Position numbers and translations under genes: made by a program. From Anaerolineales bacterium (lineage in GTDB: Bacteria > Chloroflexota > Anaerolineae > UBA7937), in NCBI GenBank assembly GCA_030593425.1, contig JAUVHF010000035.1:1-11916 (forward strand): 11,916 nucleotides of DNA. The letters run 5' to 3'. Shown here piece after piece: positions 7,324 through 11,916 of the stretch (position 1 is its first letter; each line of letters begins with the position of its first letter). Under the pieces are notes generated by a model. The model searched no databases. It saw nothing but the letters and a program-made list of their open reading frames with translations, and was not told the DNA's origin.

Positions 7324-8058
7324 ATGTCTGAAGGCATGAGGAGGGATGTGGGGGTCTCGGCTTTCTTCCCCGCCTACAACGATGGGGGAACCATAGCCAG
7401 CATGGTGCTCTCGGCTATCCTCGTCTTGGAGCCCCTCACCTCCGACTATGAGGTGATCGTGGTTAACGATGGGAGCACCGACTATACCAAGGAGATTCTG
7501 GATGAGTTGGAGAAAAGATATGAACGGGTGGGGGTCATCCACCACGATGGAAACAAGGGGTACGGTGGGGCTCTCAGGACAGGGTTCGCCAGTGCCACCA
7601 AAGAGCTGATATTCTATACCGATGGCGATGCCCAATACGATGTGCGAGACTTCAAAAGTTTATGGGAGGCGATGGAACAAGGGGTCGATGTGGTGAACGG
7701 CTACAAGGTGAGCCGCTCCGATCCCCTCTATCGTACTATCATCGGCCGCATGTACCACTGGTTGGCCAAACTGGCCTTCGGTTTGCGTCTTCGGGACGTG
7801 GATTGTGATTTTCGCTTAATACGAAGTTCAGTCTTCGATAAAGTCCATCTGGAGTCCGATAGTGGGGTGATCTGTGTGGAGATGATGAAGAAGATCCAGG
7901 ATGCGGGGTTTAAGATCGTGGAGGCGCCCGTTCGTCACTACCCTCGAGCCTATGGGGGGTCGCAATTCTTTAACTTCCGTCGTATCTTCCGGGCCCTCTC
8001 CGATCTTTTCAAACTCTGGTGGCGGCTGCGTTGGCCCCAACTCATAGGTCGGGAGTAG
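7324..8058 (+). CDS. family 2 glycosyltransferase (DPM1/ArnC-like, polyprenyl-phosphate sugar synthase type)
   Basis: This 244-residue cytosolic GT-A fold protein carries FPAYNDGGTI (15-24) at the nucleotide-binding strand, VVNDGSTD (46-53), GNKGYGGALRTGF (76-88) and the metal-binding D-G-D-A-Q-Y-D (100-106). Later DVDCDFRLI and the AYGGSQFFNFRRIFRALSDL tail match DPM1/DPG-synthase-like enzymes, which move a sugar from an NDP donor to dolichyl or undecaprenyl phosphate. No C-terminal membrane helices are present, only an amphipathic FRRIFRALSDLFKLWWRL, so the enzyme probably sits at the inner membrane surface. GAGG at 7313-7316 is 7 nt before the ATG. It heads a tightly spaced run whose next genes make or handle nucleotide sugars, so it probably supplies the lipid-linked donor for the GT-C enzymes upstream. 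The specific sugar is unknown. Confidence 0.9.
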   Translation: MSEGMRRDVGVSAFFPAYNDGGTIASMVLSAILVLEPLTSDYEVIVVNDGSTDYTKEILDELEKRYERVGVIHHDGNKGYGGALRTGFASATKELIFYTDGDAQYDVRDFKSLWEAMEQGVDVVNGYKVSRSDPLYRTIIGRMYHWLAKLAFGLRLRDVDCDFRLIRSSVFDKVHLESDSGVICVEMMKKIQDAGFKIVEAPVRHYPRAYGGSQFFNFRRIFRALSDLFKLWWRLRWPQLIGRE

Positions 8059-9054
8059 ATGGTGAACTTAGAGGAGAGTTTCGTCGGCAAGAAGATGATG
8101 ATCACTGGCGGGCTGGGTTTCATAGGGAGCAACCTGGCTCATAAACTCCTCTCCCTAGGTGCCGATATAGTGATAGTCGACTCCCTCATCCCCGACTACG
8201 GAGGCAACTTATTCAACGTGGAGGGGATTAAAGATCGGGTACGGATCAACATCGCCGATGTGCGGGATAGGAGCAGCATGGACTACCTGGTGAAGGGCCA
8301 GGACTATATCTTCAACCTGGCGGGCCAGGTGAGCCATATCGATAGTATGAAGGATCCGTACACCGACTTGGAGATAAACTGTCGCAGTCAACTATCGCTC
8401 CTTGAGGCCTGTCGCCACCATAACCCTGAGGTGAAGATAGTTTTCGCTGGCACCCGCCAGGTTTACGGGATCCCAGATTATCTCCCCGTGGATGAACAAC
8501 ACCTCCTGCATCCCACCGATGTTAACGGGATCAATAAGATGGCCGGGGAGTGGTACCACATCCTCTACAACAATGTCTATGGCCTCCGGGCCACCTCCTT
8601 GAGGCTCACCAATACCTATGGGCCTCGCCAACTGGTGAAGCATAACCGCCAGGGGTTCATCGGTTGGTTTATCCGTCTAGCCGTCGATGGAGAGGAGATC
8701 TCTATCTACGGGGATGGCACTCAGAAGCGCGATCTCAATTACGTCGATGATGTAATTGACGCTTTCCTTTTGGCTGCCGCCAGCGAGGAGGCCAACGGTC
8801 AGGTATTCAACCTGGGCGGAGAGCCGGTTAGCCTCTTGGAGGTAGCCAAACTTCTGGTTGAACTCTGTTGCCAAGCCTCCTATGGACTCGCGCCCTTCCC
8901 CCCGGAGAAGAAAAGGATCGATATCGGCGACTACTACGGCGACTACAGCAAGATAAAGGCGCTCTTGGGTTGGGAGCCCAAGGTTCCCCTGCGAGAGGGT
9001 CTGAAGAGGACGGTAGAGTTCTATCGTCGGCACAAGGAGCACTATTGGGAATAA
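8059..9054 (+). CDS. NAD-dependent epimerase/dehydratase-family protein (extended SDR) with Asn at the catalytic Tyr position
   Basis: This 331-residue protein, of normal length for nucleotide-sugar epimerases, has a Rossmann TGGLGFIG (16-23), D41 at the end of the second strand for the NAD ribose, FNLAGQVSH (85-93) and LRLTNTYGPR. GDGTQKRDLNYVDDVIDAF is the C-terminal substrate-domain hallmark. The active-site strand is AGTRQVYG (130-137), with T132 in the Ser/Thr position. It has no Asp-Glu pair, so it is not a canonical 4,6-dehydratase. The usual Y-x-x-x-K reads N156-G-I-N-K160, so the catalytic tyrosine is replaced by asparagine. The ATG directly follows the previous stop. GGGAG at 8051-8055 is 3 nt from this ATG and 6 nt from the next codon, GTG 8062, so either could start. 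Probable role: conversion of an NDP-hexose for the aminotransferase downstream or the GT2 upstream. The exact reaction is unknown. Confidence 0.88.
   Translation: MVNLEESFVGKKMMITGGLGFIGSNLAHKLLSLGADIVIVDSLIPDYGGNLFNVEGIKDRVRINIADVRDRSSMDYLVKGQDYIFNLAGQVSHIDSMKDPYTDLEINCRSQLSLLEACRHHNPEVKIVFAGTRQVYGIPDYLPVDEQHLLHPTDVNGINKMAGEWYHILYNNVYGLRATSLRLTNTYGPRQLVKHNRQGFIGWFIRLAVDGEEISIYGDGTQKRDLNYVDDVIDAFLLAAASEEANGQVFNLGGEPVSLLEVAKLLVELCCQASYGLAPFPPEKKRIDIGDYYGDYSKIKALLGWEPKVPLREGLKRTVEFYRRHKEHYWE
9034..9039 (+). promoter_or_regulatory. ribosome binding site AAGGAG setting a TTG start inside the upstream gene
   Basis: AAGGAG lies 5 nt before the TTG at 9045, inside the last codons of the epimerase gene. 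It is the only strong site near the conserved N-terminus of the aminotransferase, and there is no ATG or GTG in frame there. Confidence 0.65.
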
Positions 9055-10151
9055 GCATCGCTTTCTGCGACCTGAGACGGCAGTATCTCTCAATCAGGGA
9101 AGAGATCGACCAGGCCGTGGCCCGGGTCTTGAACCGGGGCTGGTTCATATTGGGGGAGGAGGTTTTGGCCTTCGAGGAGGAGTTCGCCGCCTACTGCGGG
9201 GCAGCCTATGGGGTAGGGGTCGGCTCAGGGACGGAGGCGCTCCATCTGGCGCTCCTAGCCTGTGGGGTGGGGCCGGGCGATGAGGTGATCACCGTGCCCA
9301 ACACAGCGGTGGCCACCGTGGCGGCCATCGATTTGGCGGGCGCTACCCCTGTCTTTGTAGACATCGATCCGACGAGTTACAATATGGATATCCCCCAGGT
9401 AGAGGAGAAGATCACCCCTCGTACCAAGGTTCTCTTGCCTGTCCATCTCTACGGCCAGTCTGCGGATCTCGGCCCCCTTCTCTCCTTAGCGGAGGAGCAA
9501 GGCTTGGTGGTGGTAGAGGATGCGGCCCAGGCCCACGGCACGACCTACAAAGGGAGACGGCTGCCCCAAGGGGATGTGGGCTGCTTCAGTTTCTACCCCA
9601 CCAAGAACTTAGGAGCCTATGGGGATGGAGGGATGGTAGTCACGGATGATGCCAGGATAGCCGAGAGGGTGAGGCTCTTGAGACAATACGGGTGGGAGAA
9701 GAGATACATCAGTTCTATCAGGGGTCTCAACTCCCGGCTAGACGAACTCCAGGCCGCCATCTTGAGGGTGAAACTGGAACACCTGGGCGAGTGGAACGAG
9801 GCCCGCAGGAGGTGGGCCGGCCTCTACAATGAACTCCTGACCGATTCCGAGGTGGTCAGGCCCCAGGAATCTTCCTACGGTGAGCATATCTACCATCTTT
9901 ATGTGGTTAGAAGTCAGCAGAGGGATGAACTGCAGCGATTCCTCGATCGGAAAGGGATAACCACCCTGATACATTATCCGCTTCCTATACATCTCATGGA
10001 GGCTTACAGCGGTTTGGGTTATGGCCCTGGAAGTTTCCCCCAGGCGGAGGAGCATTGTCGTCAAGTCCTCTCCTTGCCCTTATATCCAGAGATCACCGAG
10101 CAGGAGGTGGAGATGGTAGCCGAGTCTATCAAGGAGTTTACCCATGAGTGA
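9045..10151 (+). CDS. DegT/DnrJ/EryC1/StrS-family PLP-dependent sugar aminotransferase
   Basis: Starting at TTG 9045, this is a 368-residue protein, the usual length for the family. The N-terminus IAFCDLRRQY matches the family start 'I.F.DL..QY'. RGWFILGEEVLAFEEEFAAYCG and SGTEAL (61-66) follow. VVEDAAQAHG carries D159, which pairs with the PLP ring nitrogen. FSFYPTKNLGAYGDGG holds K187, the PLP lysine. LRQYGWEKRY and GLNSRLDELQAAIL resemble enzymes that aminate NDP-3-keto or 4-keto hexoses (QdtB/FdtB-like or WecE/ArnB-like). Which carbon is aminated cannot be decided here. The open frame extends back to 8868, but that part lies inside the epimerase gene and is unlike the family. The start overlaps the epimerase stop by 10 nt with AAGGAG ahead, which implies translational coupling. 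No canonical 4,6-dehydratase is present to make the keto-sugar, so it must be supplied from elsewhere. Confidence 0.92.
   Translation: MGISIAFCDLRRQYLSIREEIDQAVARVLNRGWFILGEEVLAFEEEFAAYCGAAYGVGVGSGTEALHLALLACGVGPGDEVITVPNTAVATVAAIDLAGATPVFVDIDPTSYNMDIPQVEEKITPRTKVLLPVHLYGQSADLGPLLSLAEEQGLVVVEDAAQAHGTTYKGRRLPQGDVGCFSFYPTKNLGAYGDGGMVVTDDARIAERVRLLRQYGWEKRYISSIRGLNSRLDELQAAILRVKLEHLGEWNEARRRWAGLYNELLTDSEVVRPQESSYGEHIYHLYVVRSQQRDELQRFLDRKGITTLIHYPLPIHLMEAYSGLGYGPGSFPQAEEHCRQVLSLPLYPEITEQEVEMVAESIKEFTHE
10131..10136 (+). promoter_or_regulatory. ribosome binding site AAGGAG for the EamA-like gene
   Basis: AAGGAG lies 7 nt before the ATG at 10144, within the 3' end of the aminotransferase gene. It confirms the overlapping start. 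Confidence 0.6.
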
Positions 10152-10524
10152 AGGTCCGTGGAAAGCACTTCTTCTCCTCCTCTTCGCCATCTCCCTTTCC
10201 GTCACCGGAGAGTTCCTTCTCAAGGCGGGGATGAATCAGGTGGGGGTGCTCTCTTTAACCCCCCAGGGGTTCATATCTGGCCTCCTGCGAGCCTTCTCTA
10301 ACCGCAGAATTCTGGCCGGGTTCGCCATCATCTTCTTCGGTTCCCTCATCTGGCTGGCGGTGCTCTCCCGGGCGGATCTGAGTTGGGCCTATCCTATGCT
10401 CAGTCTAGGGTACCTCTTCGTGGTCCTCACCTCCTGGTTCTTTCTGGGAGAGGCCTTCTCGCTCCTCAGGGTGGTGGGAACGGTTTTCGTCTGTCTGGGA
10501 GTTCTTCTCATATTCCGCAGTTAA
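10144..10524 (+). CDS. small four-helix EamA/SMR-type membrane protein (ArnE/ArnF-like flippase subunit)
   Basis: This 126-residue protein has four predicted membrane segments (about residues 7-22, 57-74, 79-100 and 104-123). TGEFLLKAGM (21-30) follows the first helix, as in the EmrE/ArnE group. DLSWAYPMLSLGYLFVVLTSWFFLGE (78-103) and GTVFVCLGVLLI are EamA half-domain hallmarks. Single-repeat proteins of this kind work as dimers. ArnE/ArnF are thought to flip aminoarabinose-phosphoundecaprenol, and other relatives export cations. Being embedded between an aminotransferase and an O-antigen-ligase-type gene, and overlapping the former by 8 nt (ATGAGTGA), it more likely translocates a polyprenyl-phosphate sugar than a drug. 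Only one subunit gene is visible here, so a homodimer or a partner encoded elsewhere is needed. Confidence 0.88.
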   Translation: MSEGPWKALLLLLFAISLSVTGEFLLKAGMNQVGVLSLTPQGFISGLLRAFSNRRILAGFAIIFFGSLIWLAVLSRADLSWAYPMLSLGYLFVVLTSWFFLGEAFSLLRVVGTVFVCLGVLLIFRS

Positions 10525-10525
10525 G

Positions 10526-11916
10526 ATGAGTGCAACGGTTGATTTATTACGCCAAAGGGTAAGGGAGGGCGGATGGCCTTATTGGTTGGGCCTCATAGTC
10601 GTTTCTCTTCTTTTGGGCACCCTGGGTGGCCTCTCCCTAGTATTCCTTCACCCCTTCATGACCGTAGCCTTGGTGGTGGGCCTCGTGGGGGGGCTTTTAT
10701 TGCTGAGGAGCGTGCAAATGGGGCTTCTCTTCCTCATCGGGGTGGCTACCCTACTCCCCTTCGGAGCGATCCCCATCAGTTTGGGCTTCTACCCCACCTT
10801 TCTCGATGTGGCCCTCCTGGTGCTCTTCGGCGTCTGGGTGGCTAGGCTCCTCACCCGCACTCAGGAAGAACTTCTGAGTTCCCCCCTTGATGGCCCGATC
10901 CTCATCTTTATCATCTTGGCTTTCTTCTCCTTCGTGGCCGGGACGGCTCACGCGGGCATAACTAAAGATGTCCTCCGCCACTTCGTGGAGGTGATTCTGG
11001 CTATCGCCCTTTACTTCGTGGTGGTGAACAGCGCCACCGGGAAGCGTGGCCTTAAATGGACGGTCTTGGCTCTCATGTTGGCTGGTTTCGCCTCCGCTTC
11101 TATCGGTGTCGTTTTATACTTCCTCCCTCGGGAGTTGACCGTGCGGCTTCTTTCTGCCCTTAGGATCTTCCATTACCCCTCGGGCTGGGGGGTGCTCCGT
11201 TTCATCGAGGACAACCCCCTCCTCCCCATGCGGGCCATCTCCACCTCCATCGACCCCAATGTACTGGGAGGTCTTCTCATCCTGGTCACCTCGCTCACCG
11301 CTCCTCAACTATTCACAGAGCGGCCTATCTTGAAAAAGGTATGGGTGGCCCCCATGTTGACGGTGATGCTCTCCTGTCTGCTCCTCACCTTCTCCCGGGG
11401 TGCCTTCGCAGGGCTGGCTGCGGCTTCGCTCTTCTTGGGCGCTCTCCGTTATCGACGCCTCCTCATCCTCTTGGCGATTGTGGGGCTTCTCATCCTCATC
11501 CTGCCTCAAACCCAAACCTACGTCCAACACTTCATCGCTGGGACTAGGAGGCAAGACTTGGCGACCCAGATGCGCGTCGGCGAATATAAGGACGCCTTTA
11601 GACTCATCTCCCGTTACCCCTGGTTCGGGGTGGGGTTCAGCGGTGCCCCCAGCATCGACCTCTATATAGGAGTCTCCAGCGTTTACCTCCTCATGGCCGA
11701 AAATATGGGCTTGGTGGGGCTGGGATCCTTTCTCCTCATCATGGTACTCTACTTCATCCACGGTTGGCGGGCCCGAAGAGCCCTGGTCGGCGACCCCGAA
11801 GGGGAAGCCATCCTCTTGGGGCTTCTGGGGGCCATAGTAGGGGCCTTGGTGGGAGGGATCTTCGACCACTACTTCTTCAACTTGGATTTCCCCCATTCGG
11901 TCTCCCTCTTCTGGCT
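10526..11916 (+). CDS. O-antigen ligase / polymerase family (Wzy_C) membrane protein, 3' truncated by window
   Basis: The frame opens at ATG 10526, one base after the previous stop, and runs without a stop for 463 codons to the window edge. It begins MSATVDLLRQRVREGGWPYW. Many hydrophobic helices follow from about residue 21. Family hallmarks are FSRGAFAGLAA at about residues 288-298 and GEYKDAFRLISRYPWFGVG at about 352-370, the motif opening the large periplasmic or outer-face loop of Wzy_C (PF04932) proteins. AENMGLVGLGSFLLIMVLY follows. Such proteins join or polymerise lipid-linked glycans outside the cytoplasmic membrane. There is no Shine-Dalgarno-like site before the ATG, so translation probably depends on the upstream gene. 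Ligase and polymerase cannot be told apart from sequence alone. The C-terminus is missing. Confidence 0.9.
   Translation, partial: MSATVDLLRQRVREGGWPYWLGLIVVSLLLGTLGGLSLVFLHPFMTVALVVGLVGGLLLLRSVQMGLLFLIGVATLLPFGAIPISLGFYPTFLDVALLVLFGVWVARLLTRTQEELLSSPLDGPILIFIILAFFSFVAGTAHAGITKDVLRHFVEVILAIALYFVVVNSATGKRGLKWTVLALMLAGFASASIGVVLYFLPRELTVRLLSALRIFHYPSGWGVLRFIEDNPLLPMRAISTSIDPNVLGGLLILVTSLTAPQLFTERPILKKVWVAPMLTVMLSCLLLTFSRGAFAGLAAASLFLGALRYRRLLILLAIVGLLILILPQTQTYVQHFIAGTRRQDLATQMRVGEYKDAFRLISRYPWFGVGFSGAPSIDLYIGVSSVYLLMAENMGLVGLGSFLLIMVLYFIHGWRARRALVGDPEGEAILLGLLGAIVGALVGGIFDHYFFNLDFPHSVSLFW

Noticed and set aside
8868..9044. Upstream extension of the aminotransferase to ATG 8868
   Set aside because: The added residues are arginine-rich and unlike DegT proteins, and they lie inside the conserved C-terminus of the epimerase. 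A strong ribosome site supports TTG 9045 instead.
10573..10845. Short + strand frame starting ATG after GGGAGGGCGG
   Set aside because: Despite the purine-rich stretch ahead, the protein is low-complexity (G, P, H, R, S) and overlaps the clear membrane-protein frame from 10526.
11309..11896. Open frame of 195 codons on the - strand
   Set aside because: It lies wholly antisense to the O-antigen-ligase-type gene. Its protein is rich in E, G, P, H and D without recognisable motifs, as expected for the complement of leucine- and proline-rich membrane codons.

Overview
The window is about 56% G+C by eye and every supported gene lies on the + strand. It reads as a cell-surface glycan or lipid-glycosylation locus. 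Heavy use of AGG/CGG arginine codons, and GT-C membrane glycosyltransferases that end in repeated beta-rich 'LTLYWQAL...PTSRW...GERL' modules, suggest Chloroflexota (Anaerolineae-like, perhaps thermophilic). This lineage call is a family-level impression, not a tested placement.

Left half (1-7263): membrane machinery. The window opens inside a DUF2079-type membrane protein, of which only the C-terminal tail and two modules are present. It is coupled through TAATG to an LPG-synthase-TM (UPF0104) flippase-like protein. A 210-bp spacer follows and holds the decayed 3' end of another module-bearing gene. Next come a large GT39/PMT_2-type GT-C glycosyltransferase with three modules, and a DUF2142/GT39-like GT-C protein with two. 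That makes seven recognisable module copies plus one relic.

Right half (7324-11916): a tightly packed run of five genes. They encode a DPM1/ArnC-like GT2 glycosyltransferase, an extended-SDR nucleotide-sugar epimerase, a DegT/DnrJ/EryC1/StrS sugar aminotransferase, a small four-helix EamA/ArnE-like protein, and an O-antigen-ligase-family (Wzy_C) protein that runs off the window end. Junctions are 0, -10, -8 and +1 nt.

Inferred pathway: the SDR and the aminotransferase make an NDP-amino sugar. The GT2 enzyme loads a sugar onto a polyprenyl phosphate, and the EamA protein may flip it. The GT-C enzymes, with outward-facing modules, then transfer it outside the cytoplasm. The set of activities resembles the ArnB/ArnC/ArnE-F/ArnT circuit, but no gene here is a clear arn orthologue. 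The most distinctive features are the module family shared across different GT-C scaffolds, the relic module between genes, and an SDR whose catalytic YxxxK tyrosine is replaced by asparagine. I saw no tRNA, rRNA, CRISPR array, insertion sequence or convincing terminator.
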